Source: an archaeon (GTDB lineage: Archaea; Nanobdellota; Nanobdellia; Pacearchaeales; GW2011-AR1). Taken from it: a stretch of 32,046 nucleotides of DNA. Position numbers and translations under genes: made by a program. The notes beneath the pieces were generated by a model that was given only the letters and a program-made list of their open reading frames with translations, made no database searches and was not told the DNA's origin. The stretch spans positions 1 through 32,046 of the forward strand of contig JAUXTS010000021.1 of NCBI GenBank assembly GCA_030679115.1. The letters run 5' to 3'. Below, piece by piece: positions 1-9,867 of this stretch (positions within the stretch are counted from its first letter, which is position 1; each line of letters starts with the position of its first letter).

Positions 1-115
1 ATTTATTTTCTTCAATTTTTCTAATACTCTCAATCTTCTTCACTCTTCCTGCAGTTTTACTTTGGATTCCTGCCTTTCTCCTATTAGCAAAAGGATTTGT
101 CAGTTTTATATAAAA

Positions 116-559
116 TTATAATCTTTTGATTATCCAATAAATAAATGAAAATTCTCTGCAATGTATTTTATTAGTTTTTATCATCCAGCCAATATCAAGA
201 ACAGAATGAAATAGCATTCCAATGAACGCATAAATTAATGGCTTCCAGACAAAGATAAGTACCAAACCCAGAATTAAAAGATTAAATTCAATCGTATGAA
301 AAATCTGCAGATGGTCTTTCATAAATATTCCCTTAGCTTTTTTTATTAAATATATCTTCCTTCTTTCCTCATAATGTTCAAATGAACTTCTCAATCCCAA
401 TTTTCCAGTATTATAAACTGCAGAAACATAATGGTCAAAATCAATTAAAAAAGAAGATAAGAAAATTATAACTGCCTCCAATAAACTAATCTGCGGCCAA
501 ATTAACCAGAGAATAACGCTGAATATCATTCCAAATAAGAAATGCCATCTTGGTAACAT
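116..559 (-). CDS. Small membrane protein, DUF457/YdjM-like putative metal-dependent hydrolase
   Basis: ORF with multiple hydrophobic helices and DFDH, HTIE, FHSVLD motifs, resembling the DUF457 protein at 23638..24174. Confidence 0.55.
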   Translation of the reverse strand: MLPRWHFLFGMIFSVILWLIWPQISLLEAVIIFLSSFLIDFDHYVSAVYNTGKLGLRSSFEHYEERRKIYLIKKAKGIFMKDHLQIFHTIEFNLLILGLVLIFVWKPLIYAFIGMLFHSVLDIGWMIKTNKIHCREFSFIYWIIKRL

Positions 560-563
560 AGTA

Positions 564-737
564 TCAATTAATTTTTATTGCTTCAACTGGACACGAACTT
601 GTTGCTTCTTTAGCACATTTGCCAGTTCCTTTTGCCTTGACTTCTGCCTTTCCATCTTTCATTACAAAAACTTCTGGGCAGATAGATTCACAAGCTCCGC
701 ACCCAATGCATTTTTCTTTGTTTATTTTTACCTTCAT
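564..737 (-). CDS. Ferredoxin (single 4Fe-4S type)
   Basis: CIGCGACESICPEVF and a later SSCPVEAI; start set at MKVKINKEKC; overlaps the start of the next upstream gene's stop region. Confidence 0.85.
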   Translation of the reverse strand: MKVKINKEKCIGCGACESICPEVFVMKDGKAEVKAKGTGKCAKEATSSCPVEAIKIN

Positions 738-1564
738 CTTTGTATATCCTTCCAAGAGATTCCCTTATTTTTTAAATCTTTCAGTTGTTTGAATTTATCT
801 TCAAAAATCTCTCTTTCTTTCTGGTAAAATATTCCTATAGGAATTTTATCAGTAGAGTCATAATTAAATTCTTCTGCTTTTTTCATAGCACTGCCCATAT
901 CTCCCTTATTATGCCCTTCTTTTTCAAGTAGGTACATTTTCTCTTTTAAATTAATATTATTGAAGATAAGGCACGATTGCAAAATTTCAATAAACGCAAA
1001 TCCTTTATGCTTGAATGCCTCTTCCAAAATCCATTCTATTTGCTTGACATCTGAAGAAACTCTTGCCACAAAACTTGCTCCAGAAGCGAGCATTATTCTG
1101 ATTGGATTCAACGGAGATAATTTTACTCCTTCAGGATTTGTCTTCCCTTTAAATCCAAGTTTAGTCGTCGGAGTTGGCTGTCCAACTGTAAGAGCAAAGA
1201 CTTGATTGTTCATTACAACATATTTCACATCAGCATTATATCTTGCTGCATGTATAAGATGTTCAATTCCTTCTGCATACGCGTCCCCATCTCCTGAGAA
1301 TCCAATTACTTTAAGATTTGGATTTCCTGTTTTTATTCCAAGACACATTGGCAGAACTCTTCCATGAAGAGTATTTATCCCATTCATATTGATATAATCA
1401 AATAATTTAGCATGACAGCCTATTCCTGTAACAATAGCAATATCATCTTTATCTGATTTTTCCAATTCTTTAGCAATTGCATTTTTCAACCCTGCTAAAA
1501 CCATAAAATTATTGCATCCGGGACACCATGTGCTCTTTACTCCAGTATTAAGCTCTTTTTTCAT
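734..1564 (-). CDS. 2-oxoacid:ferredoxin oxidoreductase, beta subunit (TPP-binding)
   Basis: TWCPGCNNF, GIGCHAKL, GFSGDGDAYAEG TPP motifs, NNQVFALTVGQPTPTT. Confidence 0.9.
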   Translation of the reverse strand: MKKELNTGVKSTWCPGCNNFMVLAGLKNAIAKELEKSDKDDIAIVTGIGCHAKLFDYINMNGINTLHGRVLPMCLGIKTGNPNLKVIGFSGDGDAYAEGIEHLIHAARYNADVKYVVMNNQVFALTVGQPTPTTKLGFKGKTNPEGVKLSPLNPIRIMLASGASFVARVSSDVKQIEWILEEAFKHKGFAFIEILQSCLIFNNINLKEKMYLLEKEGHNKGDMGSAMKKAEEFNYDSTDKIPIGIFYQKEREIFEDKFKQLKDLKNKGISWKDIQR

Positions 1565-3054
1565 GAGTTCCCCCCTATTTTGTTTTCAATTTCTTTTCTA
1601 AGCTCATCGCTAAAGAATGGCCAGCCATCATATCTTAATATTTTATCCTTAATCATAATGCCAGTTTTTTCAGCAATCAAGGCAGATAGCGGAGATGTTG
1701 CATTATTCTCTATTACAATAATTTTATTCATTTTTTTCAATTCATCTGCAATTTTGCTTGAAAATGGTTCAAGATAAATAATTTGAATCCCCTTAACATC
1801 AAGTTCTGAAATTGCATCCAATACTGCTCCCTTTGTAGAACCCCAGAAAATAACTGCATTTTTGCTGTCTTTTTTGCCGTGAATTTTAAACATTTCAAAA
1901 TTCTCACATTCCCAGGCAATATTCTCTTTTTTTCTTAATCTATTTTCAATATTCTTCTTTATTATTTCAGGATTTTCTGTAGCTACTCCTTTTTCATCGC
2001 TTTCGTAACTATTATATCTGCCAAGAGTTATATTTTTTTGAGATTTTATTACAACCGCATCTTTTTCACACGAGTACAGGCTTTCTGCAAGATGCTTATC
2101 TGTCAGAATTAAAAATGGAATTTTATATTTTTGCGAAAGATAAAATGCCTGCCCCATAACTTCTTCGCTTTCTGTCGGATCTCCAGGGGCAGTAAGCACT
2201 CGAGGGAATTCTCCATGCCCAAAATGCCTTGCAATATCCATGTCTCCCTGTGAAGTATATGTAGCAACTCCTGTTCCAGGTCCGGGTCTCGATGCTAGAT
2301 AAACAACAATAGGTATTTCAGCAACTCCACTCATGCTAAGTGCCTCCGTCATCAAATCAAATCCTCCTCCAGAAGTGCCTATCATGCTCTTGGCTCCAGT
2401 AATTGCTGCCCCAAGAGCCGCATTGACAACTGCAATTTCATTTTCAAGCTCCAAGACAAAAAAATTCTTTTCATATTGTTTTGCAGCCAGTTCAATCATA
2501 AGTGACGTTGCGGGAGTCATAGGATAGGCAAAATAAGTGTCTAATCCAGATTTAATTGCCCCTTCAGCACTGGTTTCTGCGCCGTTTAAAAGTTTAAGGA
2601 AAATATTTCTTTTTTCAAGCTTAAATTTAATCTCTTCATCATCATATCCTTTTTTTGCATTTGCAAGATTATCTTCAAAATGCCCTAATTTTTTCAATTC
2701 TTCTTCCAAAAATTCAAAATCTATTCCAAATAGCTTGGCAAGTCTTCCTGCGAAATACATATTTTCTTCTCCTTCTTTTTCAATTACTTTTTTTCCAATA
2801 AATAAGTTATCTTCATTTTTCTCCAAAGAAACAAGAACATCTGTTTTATTTTCATTTGACATAATTAATTTATCAGAAATAGTTATCTGATTTGAATTTG
2901 TTCCTCCTCGGATAAAAGAGCCATAATCTCTCGAGATAAAAATATAATATCCCCATTTTGTAAAAACATTTCCGATTATTTTAGCAAGTATATTCGGTCC
3001 TTTTCCTGCCTGCCCCTTTATTAAAATATTAATCTTCATATATTTTTTCTCCAT
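1561..3054 (-). CDS. 2-oxoacid:ferredoxin oxidoreductase, fused gamma/alpha subunit
   Basis: N-terminal gamma domain (IKGQAGKGPNILAKIIG) fused to alpha domain (YFAYPMTPATSLMIELA, SRPGPGTGVATYTSQGD); true start may be the internal Met at ~3039. Confidence 0.88.
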   Translation of the reverse strand: MEKKYMKINILIKGQAGKGPNILAKIIGNVFTKWGYYIFISRDYGSFIRGGTNSNQITISDKLIMSNENKTDVLVSLEKNEDNLFIGKKVIEKEGEENMYFAGRLAKLFGIDFEFLEEELKKLGHFEDNLANAKKGYDDEEIKFKLEKRNIFLKLLNGAETSAEGAIKSGLDTYFAYPMTPATSLMIELAAKQYEKNFFVLELENEIAVVNAALGAAITGAKSMIGTSGGGFDLMTEALSMSGVAEIPIVVYLASRPGPGTGVATYTSQGDMDIARHFGHGEFPRVLTAPGDPTESEEVMGQAFYLSQKYKIPFLILTDKHLAESLYSCEKDAVVIKSQKNITLGRYNSYESDEKGVATENPEIIKKNIENRLRKKENIAWECENFEMFKIHGKKDSKNAVIFWGSTKGAVLDAISELDVKGIQIIYLEPFSSKIADELKKMNKIIVIENNATSPLSALIAEKTGIMIKDKILRYDGWPFFSDELRKEIENKIGGNS

Positions 3055-3502
3055 TTTTTCTCTTTAAATAATCATCTATGGCTGAGCGCAATGCTTTATC
3101 TCCCAAAACAGAGCAATGAATTTTTATTTTTGGCAGTCCATCAAGTCTTTTCAAAATATCTTTTGGCCTCAATTTCAATGCTTTTTCAATTTTCATTCCT
3201 CCATTTTCAGTCACCATTACCGAAAGCATAGATGTAGACGCAATCGCGCTCGCACAGCCAAATGTCTGCCATTTCAATTCTTTTATTTTTTCTCCTTTTT
3301 CATCAATTTTAATCCAGACTTTCATAACATCTCCACAGGCAGGGCTTCCAACCATCCCAAGTCCATCGTATTTGTAATTGCTAATTTCTTCATCAGATAT
3401 AAAATTTTTCGGATTGAAAAAATGCTCTTTTACTGTCTTGCTGTAAAACCAGCTTTCCTCTCCCCCGCGACTTTTCAAATCTGCATAATTTTCCTTAGTC
3501 AT
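3029..3502 (-). CDS. iscU: Iron-sulfur cluster scaffold, IscU/NifU N-terminal type
   Basis: GSPACGDVMKVWIKID, FGCASAIASTSML, IHCSVLGDKALRSAI: conserved Cys positions of the IscU fold. Confidence 0.88.
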   Translation of the reverse strand: MTKENYADLKSRGGEESWFYSKTVKEHFFNPKNFISDEEISNYKYDGLGMVGSPACGDVMKVWIKIDEKGEKIKELKWQTFGCASAIASTSMLSVMVTENGGMKIEKALKLRPKDILKRLDGLPKIKIHCSVLGDKALRSAIDDYLKRKNGEKIYED

Positions 3503-4668
3503 TTTAATCCTCCTTTAATCTTTACAGGAGAAATTTTTCTCAAATTTTCAACAATTTTATGCATTATTTCAATTATGTACTCAATATCTTCTTCTTTGAT
3601 GTCTCTTCCTAGGCTGAATCTTATGCTCCCGTGTGCGATATCATGGGATAATCCTATAGCCAATAGAACATGGCTCGGTTCCAGATTATGCGATGAACAA
3701 GCCGAGCCAGTAGATGCATAAATTTCTTTTTCGTTCAAATGCAATAGGATAGATTCTCCTTCAATATCAAAAAAAGAAATATTCACATTATTCGGCAGTC
3801 TATTTGTCCGATGCCCATTCAATTTAGTATCTTTTATTTTTAGTAAACTATCAATCAGTTTGTCTCTCAATTTAATCAGCCTTTCATTTCCTTTCAATCT
3901 TTCATCTTGGGCCAATTCCAATGCTTTTGCAAATCCTACAATTGCAGGAACATTTTCTGTTCCTCCTCTTAATCCTCTTTCCTGCCCTCCACCATGAATT
4001 AATGGTTCAATATTTGTTCCTTGTTTAATATAAAGTATGCCAATTCCCTTTGGCCCATAGATTTTGCTTCCATTAAGCGTCAGCAAATCAACTCTCAACT
4101 TAGAAACATCAATATCCAATGCTCCCGCAATCTGGCACGCATCAGTATGAAAATAAATTTCTTTGTCTCTGGCAATTTTTCCTATTTCTCCAATTGGCTG
4201 AATAACACCAATTTCATTATTTGCAGACATCATCGATATGAGTATAGTATCTTCTCTAATATTATTTTTCAATTCATCAAGTTTCACAATTCCATTTTCA
4301 TCAACATCTATATAACTGACTTCAAATCCTTGTTTTTCAAGCCATTTGCATGAGTTTAATACTGCAGGATGTTCAATTTTTGAAGTGATTATGTGCATGC
4401 CCTTTTCACGATTAGCAAATGCAATTCCTTTCAAGGCAAAATTTATACTTTCAGTTCCTCCGCCAGTAAATACAATTTCATCTTCTTTACAATTTAGAAT
4501 TTCAGCAACCTTTTTTCTAGCATTTTCTACAGCCCGTTTAGCTTCAAGTCCGCGATAATGAAAACTGCTTGGATTTCCATATTCAACAGAATAAAATTTT
4601 TTCATCTCAATAATAACTTCCTCCCGCATTTTTGTTGTTGCAGCATTATCTGCATAAATTTCTTTCAT
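3499..4668 (-). CDS. iscS: Cysteine desulfurase IscS/NifS
   Basis: YADNAATTKM N-terminus, HTDACQIAG, NGSKIYGPKGIG (PLP Lys), STGSACSSHNLEPSHVL catalytic Cys loop. Confidence 0.93.
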   Translation of the reverse strand: MKEIYADNAATTKMREEVIIEMKKFYSVEYGNPSSFHYRGLEAKRAVENARKKVAEILNCKEDEIVFTGGGTESINFALKGIAFANREKGMHIITSKIEHPAVLNSCKWLEKQGFEVSYIDVDENGIVKLDELKNNIREDTILISMMSANNEIGVIQPIGEIGKIARDKEIYFHTDACQIAGALDIDVSKLRVDLLTLNGSKIYGPKGIGILYIKQGTNIEPLIHGGGQERGLRGGTENVPAIVGFAKALELAQDERLKGNERLIKLRDKLIDSLLKIKDTKLNGHRTNRLPNNVNISFFDIEGESILLHLNEKEIYASTGSACSSHNLEPSHVLLAIGLSHDIAHGSIRFSLGRDIKEEDIEYIIEIMHKIVENLRKISPVKIKGGLK

Positions 4669-5055
4669 TTATTCTCCGCAGAGTTTGCAGTCATCGCAAA
4701 CTCCTCTACATTTATGGTGTATTTCGCAAAGTTGTTCTCTTATTTCAGGAAGATTTAAAATTCTCTGAACTTCCTTAAAAATTAAATTATTATTCTTCAG
4801 AATATTATCAACGCTTTTTTCAACTTCCTTCCTCAATTTTGCATTGAATTTGATTTCTCCTCCTCTTTTGTTTCCAAAATAATAAGATACTGCCGCCTCA
4901 GTAATTCCCAATAATTTTGCTATCTCTCTCTGTTCCAGCCCTTTCTTTTTCATCTCTTTTGCAATTTCTCTTCTTATCGCAGGAATTGCATACCAAACTT
5001 CAATTTCCTGCGGATGAACAATCCTCCTTTTCATAAATTCAGCAATTTTAGACAT
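4669..5055 (-). CDS. XRE-family transcriptional regulator with C-terminal Cys cluster
   Basis: HTH (LEQREIAKLLGITEAAVSYYFGNKRGG) and C-terminal LCEIHHKCRGVCDDCKLCGE. Confidence 0.8.
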   Translation of the reverse strand: MSKIAEFMKRRIVHPQEIEVWYAIPAIRREIAKEMKKKGLEQREIAKLLGITEAAVSYYFGNKRGGEIKFNAKLRKEVEKSVDNILKNNNLIFKEVQRILNLPEIREQLCEIHHKCRGVCDDCKLCGE

Positions 5056-5056
5056 C

Positions 5057-5076
5057 TAATTAACTATAGTTAATTA
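5057..5076. promoter_or_regulatory. 20-bp perfect palindrome TAATTAACTATAGTTAATTA (putative operator)
   Basis: Read directly; one base upstream of the regulator ATG and just downstream of a TTTATAAATA TATA-like box (minus strand). Confidence 0.7.
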
Positions 5077-5119
5077 TTTATAAACTTTGTGGAAGAAGGA
5101 TATACTCTTAAAAACAAAT

Positions 5120-6631
5120 TTATTTTTCTTCTATATACTTAATCATATCTGCAAAGGCAGGTCTAGATATGAATACTCCTGCAGTTATACCTATCAATGA
5201 AGTTATAGCAAAACCTTTCAATAACCCTGCGCCTGCCCAATACAATGGAAGAAGCGAAGCAACTGCAGTAGCATATGAAGCAAAAATTATGAACAGCGCC
5301 CTCTTCAATCTCTCCTTCAGGCTCAAATGCTTAGACGTTTCAGCTTCATCAATAATTACAATCTGGCTGTCAACTCCTGTTCCAATTGTTGCAAGAATTC
5401 CAGCTATTGAAGGCAAATCAAGATTCCATTTTATCAGTGAAGCAACTCCAAGTATGATTAAAATTTCAGAAAATGAAGTAAATAACAACGCAATAGAAGC
5501 CTTTATTCTTCTATATCTTAAAAATACAATCAAGGAAACAAGTCCAATAGCTACCAAACCCGCCATTAAAATAGTTCTTGTAAATTCTTTTCCCAAAGTA
5601 GGCGAAATTGTATCTAATTTTACAATTCTAAGTTTATATGGGAGACTTCCTGTTAAAAGAATAGTCTGAAGCTTTTTCATATTCTCCTGCGCACTTAAGA
5701 ATGCTTCCTGCTGTGTTTCTCCGGTTCCCGAACCTTGTATAGATATCTGTGTAGTCTCTTGTCCTTTCAAATCCCTTCCTATTTTAAGCATATCTGTTTC
5801 TTTATCATCGACAAATAAATATAAATCTTCAACTAAATATTCTCCACTTTCATCAATAGGAATATCTCTTGTAACCTCTGCATGTCTCTTTGCTGCACTT
5901 TCAGTAAGATAAATTACGAATGCGAAATTGCACCCATATCCTCCTTCAATTGGCGAACAGCTTCTTATTCCAGAGCATTGAGCGTTATTTCTGCAAACAT
6001 CACTTATATCTCCTTTTCCTCCCTGAAATACAGACACATTCCCAACCTTTGCTTCAAATTTTCCCTGTTTAGATATCAATTCTTCTAAATCAGTAGGAGT
6101 TGCTCCTGCAACTTCAATCAGCATAAATTTATTTCCCTCTAAATCAGAAACTCCTCTTATTTGTACATCAGTCAATCCATAAACATTAAATCTATTTCTG
6201 CTCACTTCAACTAAATCCTGCAATTGCACATCATTTATTTTTTCTTCAGCTTCAACTAAAGCCCTTGCTCCTCCAGTCAAATCTAATCCTGTTTTTATTT
6301 TAGTATTAGGAATATCCGCTATTGTTATTTTAGGTGTTTCGTTAGTAAATAAAATATATCCATTTTTATCTGTAACTATCTCAATTTTATTTTTTTCATC
6401 TCCATTAAATCTAATTTCTCCAATTACTTTAGTATAATCTTCTACTTTTTCAATACTCTGCCCATTTACAGATTTTATTATTTCTCCAGATTTAATTCCT
6501 TGAAGAGCCGCTTCAGAATTGATTTCAACTGATTTTATTACAACCCCCTTTCCAAATAAGTTTGGCTGTATTGCTAATATGGAAAGAATCAATATAATAA
6601 TCAATAGCCACATTTTCCAAGTTAATTTCAT
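5120..6631 (-). CDS. secD: Preprotein translocase subunit SecD
   Basis: KTGLDLTGGARALVEAE, multi-TM C-terminus with GTGVDSQIVIIDE; start set at MKLTWKMW rather than the longer ORF. Confidence 0.88.
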   Translation of the reverse strand: MKLTWKMWLLIIILILSILAIQPNLFGKGVVIKSVEINSEAALQGIKSGEIIKSVNGQSIEKVEDYTKVIGEIRFNGDEKNKIEIVTDKNGYILFTNETPKITIADIPNTKIKTGLDLTGGARALVEAEEKINDVQLQDLVEVSRNRFNVYGLTDVQIRGVSDLEGNKFMLIEVAGATPTDLEELISKQGKFEAKVGNVSVFQGGKGDISDVCRNNAQCSGIRSCSPIEGGYGCNFAFVIYLTESAAKRHAEVTRDIPIDESGEYLVEDLYLFVDDKETDMLKIGRDLKGQETTQISIQGSGTGETQQEAFLSAQENMKKLQTILLTGSLPYKLRIVKLDTISPTLGKEFTRTILMAGLVAIGLVSLIVFLRYRRIKASIALLFTSFSEILIILGVASLIKWNLDLPSIAGILATIGTGVDSQIVIIDEAETSKHLSLKERLKRALFIIFASYATAVASLLPLYWAGAGLLKGFAITSLIGITAGVFISRPAFADMIKYIEEK

Positions 6632-7788
6632 AAAAGTTTCTTTGCCCCCATATACCATCTCAATATTGAAGCATTCGTTATCCAAGTATTAATTATATCA
6701 AACGACAATCCTATTAACAATATTGTAAATATTTGTTTCAATGTTTCAGAAGAATTGCCTATCACAATATACGCTGCTCCAACAGAAGCAATTGAAGTCA
6801 GAGTCATAGTCATTCCTGTTTTAAACGCGCCGTATAATCTGCTATTTACATTCCCTTCTTTCTTTTTTAATAATCTTGTAGTCATTAATATATCTGTATC
6901 AACAGAATATCCGATAAGCATAAGAAAAGCCACAATGCCTGCAGTAGAAAGATTTATTCCCATATAATCAACAACGGCAATAGTCATCACTATATCTGCA
7001 AAAGCGCACAAAATAACTACAACACTAGGCATAGAATAATATGCATAGAGTCCTATCAATACTATTCCTAGAGGTATCAAAATAATTAATTTAGCATAAA
7101 AGAAAAATATTCCTAAAATTATTAAAGATATTAACAATGTTCGAATTCTATCTTTTTTATCTGAATGCCAAATTGCAAGAAAGAAACCAATCAATATTGC
7201 AAATATAGCCACTATCTTTATTAATCCAACTTGGGCAAGAGTTATTTTTATTCCTAAAGCAGTAAGCATCAATGTAATTCCAGTTATTTTTTTAGAAGCT
7301 CCAAAAACAAAGAATACTACCCAAGACATTAAAAGAAAAGCAGCTATAAGAGAATTTCTTAATTGCTGATAAAATCCTGCAGATAAATTAGAACTAGAAA
7401 ATTCAATACTTGAATTTTCACTTATTAGTTTATATCCCAAATATTCTTCTATTTTTGGCTTTACTATATCTACATTTTCTTTCGTTTCAACAGTAAATCC
7501 ACTTTGCCCACCGGCTTGCATGTTTGAAATTATTCTGACATTTAAATCAGGGAAACTCTCTCTTAATGCATCTTTGAGTTTGATAACATCCACATTCTTG
7601 TCAAAAACACTTATTGTAGTTCCTCCAGTGAGAGAAACATCTTTGTAAATTATATCTCCATTTGTATTATAGAAATTAACTAAATAGAGTATGGAGATAA
7701 TAAATAATATCGTGGTAGGAATAAGAAGCCATTTGTAGCTTTTATCATACCAATTTTTTTCCGAATGCGCCTGTTTTATTTGTTCCAT
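6628..7788 (-). CDS. secF: Preprotein translocase subunit SecF
   Basis: DVSLTGGTTISV, GYSVDTDILMTTRLLKK, paired with SecD. Confidence 0.86.
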   Translation of the reverse strand: MEQIKQAHSEKNWYDKSYKWLLIPTTILFIISILYLVNFYNTNGDIIYKDVSLTGGTTISVFDKNVDVIKLKDALRESFPDLNVRIISNMQAGGQSGFTVETKENVDIVKPKIEEYLGYKLISENSSIEFSSSNLSAGFYQQLRNSLIAAFLLMSWVVFFVFGASKKITGITLMLTALGIKITLAQVGLIKIVAIFAILIGFFLAIWHSDKKDRIRTLLISLIILGIFFFYAKLIILIPLGIVLIGLYAYYSMPSVVVILCAFADIVMTIAVVDYMGINLSTAGIVAFLMLIGYSVDTDILMTTRLLKKKEGNVNSRLYGAFKTGMTMTLTSIASVGAAYIVIGNSSETLKQIFTILLIGLSFDIINTWITNASILRWYMGAKKLL

Positions 7789-7819
7789 TTAATTTACTCT
7801 ATTTTGTAGTTTTTTAAAT

Positions 7820-7889
7820 GCGCGGTACGGGAATCGAACCCGTGTCCGCTGGTTGGAAACCAGCTATTCTGCCATTTAACTAACCGCGC
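7820..7889 (-). tRNA. tRNA-Gly(TCC)
   Basis: Reverse complement GCGCGGT...AGCTGG TTTCCAA CCAGC...GGGTTCGATTCCC ACCGCGC; 7-bp acceptor stem, anticodon TCC. Confidence 0.92.
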
Positions 7890-8001
7890 TTAATTTATTA
7901 TCAAGAATGGTAGTTTTAAAGTTTATTATGTCAAGAAGCTTGACAGAAAACCGCACCATTCATGGTGTGGAGGCACATTTTTTTGATTTTGCAAAATAGA
8001 C

Positions 8002-9867
8002 TTACTTCACCTTCATCTCAAAGACGCCGTCCCAGCCGTCAGCAGGAGGGTTTTTGGAGAATTCATCACATCTTTCTATAAATAGATTGCAAGATTTATC
8101 GCCCTTTTTCATCTCTTCAGCCTTCTCAAAATCTTTCTTTGCCTCTTTAAACTTCATTTTAAAGTAAAGTTCAAGAGCTTTTTCAAATTGCACACTAAAC
8201 TTCTCATCATAATCTGTGCATAGTTCGTATATCTTTACCGCATTTTTTCTTCCCTTGACTGTTACTCTGTCTAATCTTCTGAAACTAAACTTGTTTTTTA
8301 CCTTTTCATAGGTAGATTCGGATACAATTATATTTACACCATACGGTTTAGTCAACCCTTCCAATCTTGAAGCTAAATTAATATTATCTCCTATTGCCGT
8401 GTAATCAAATCTTTCATGACTGCCCATATTTCCTATAATTGCCTCTCCAGTGTTTATCCCGCATCCAATATTTATGTCGGGAAGGTTCTTTTCAGCGAAT
8501 TTTTTCTTAAGTTCTTTAACTGCATTTGATTGTTCAATCGCGCTTTCACAGGCAAATTTTACATGTTCCCTTTCTTCTAAAGGAGCATTCCAGAAAGCCA
8601 TAATCGCATCGCCTACAAACTTGTCAACAGTTCCCTTGTGCTTCAAAATTATCTTAGTCATTATGCTAAGATACTCGTTAAGGAAATGCACAAGCTCTTC
8701 AGGGCTTAATTTTTCCCCTATTGATGTAAATCCCCTTATATCGCTGAAGAACACAGTTATCTCTTTCTTTATCCCGCCAAGCTTCAATTCCAGTCCTTTG
8801 CTCACTATTTCATTAAGCAAATCCTTGCTTACATATTTTCCAAAAGCTTCCGTAATGAACTTATTTTGTTTTTTTTCTTCCATATAGTTTATTCCAATTC
8901 CTGCCCCTGTTGAAATCAGCAACGCCAATGGTAGGAAAAACAAATCAATTATATAATCAAATTTAGAGAAAAATATTATGCTCAAATAAAAGTTTGCAGC
9001 AATTGCAAGAACTAAAATCAACAAAGCATAATAGATTTTTAGTCTGGATATTAAAAATATTCCAAGCAAACTGAATATTATAACAAACAGCATAATCATA
9101 TTGTTGCTTTCTTTCTTGACAAAATTGTTAAGGATAAAGTTTCTCAATGTATTCGCGTGAATTTCCACTCCGCTCATTGCAATCCCATTTGAAGTTGGAA
9201 CAAAATAATTATCGTGCAGGTTGGGGGCAGTAGCCCCTATAAGAACAAATTTATCTTTGAAGCCGATATTTGAGTTTAATAGTTCATATGCTCCAATAGA
9301 ATTAAACGTTCCAGGTTCGCCTGCAAAATTTATATAATATCTTTTGTCATTTAATTTTGCATTTTTATCCCATCCAATTTTATAAAGAGCAAAAGAAAAT
9401 GGCTCTGCCTCTTCGCTTAATCTGCCCTCAAAGCTTCTTGTAACTCCATCGCTGTCTGTGAAGAAATTGACATATCCGACTTCTGTATCAAATATCGGCT
9501 TGTAAAGCTTGTTTCCATTTATTTCAGTAGCCAATATAGTATTATCCATTCCCTTCAGCTTATTTTCCAAAGATGAATCGTTATTGCTTGGCTCAAAGAA
9601 AGAGACATCGACCCCAATAGCTTTGGCGTCTTTTACTTTGTCCAAAATCTGTGCAAAAACATCTCTATCCCAAGGCCATCTTCCAATCTTATTTATGCTG
9701 TCATCATCAATCTTCACAATAATAATATTATCTAATGATTTACCTCCGCCATAAAGCCCGTCAGTCATGCTGTTCTTAACCTGCGAGAATGAATTACTGT
9801 ATGTCAGAATCGCAAATAATGCGATAATTATTCCAAGAGTTAATAGCGCCCTAGAATTTATTTTCAT
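8002..9867 (-). CDS. CHASE2-domain class III adenylate cyclase
   Basis: CHASE2-like extracytoplasmic region (IGRWPWDRDVFAQILDKVKDAKAIGVDVSFFEPS), TM segments, cyclase domain with FSDIRGFT, DKFVGDAIMAFW, DYTAIGDNINLASRLEG. Confidence 0.93.
   Translation of the reverse strand: MKINSRALLTLGIIIALFAILTYSNSFSQVKNSMTDGLYGGGKSLDNIIIVKIDDDSINKIGRWPWDRDVFAQILDKVKDAKAIGVDVSFFEPSNNDSSLENKLKGMDNTILATEINGNKLYKPIFDTEVGYVNFFTDSDGVTRSFEGRLSEEAEPFSFALYKIGWDKNAKLNDKRYYINFAGEPGTFNSIGAYELLNSNIGFKDKFVLIGATAPNLHDNYFVPTSNGIAMSGVEIHANTLRNFILNNFVKKESNNMIMLFVIIFSLLGIFLISRLKIYYALLILVLAIAANFYLSIIFFSKFDYIIDLFFLPLALLISTGAGIGINYMEEKKQNKFITEAFGKYVSKDLLNEIVSKGLELKLGGIKKEITVFFSDIRGFTSIGEKLSPEELVHFLNEYLSIMTKIILKHKGTVDKFVGDAIMAFWNAPLEEREHVKFACESAIEQSNAVKELKKKFAEKNLPDINIGCGINTGEAIIGNMGSHERFDYTAIGDNINLASRLEGLTKPYGVNIIVSESTYEKVKNKFSFRRLDRVTVKGRKNAVKIYELCTDYDEKFSVQFEKALELYFKMKFKEAKKDFEKAEEMKKGDKSCNLFIERCDEFSKNPPADGWDGVFEMKVK

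Noticed and set aside
1-115. Possible gene fragment on the minus strand (KLTNPFANRRKAGIQSKTAGRVKKIESIRKIEENK)
   Set aside because: Open frame looks coding, but no start codon is visible and it runs off the window edge, so no CDS was called.
3116-3721. 201-aa ORF on the plus strand
   Set aside because: Antisense to clear iscU/iscS genes; Phe/Ser-rich translation typical of the reverse strand of AT-rich genes.
5169-5669. 166-aa ORF on the plus strand
   Set aside because: Antisense to secD.
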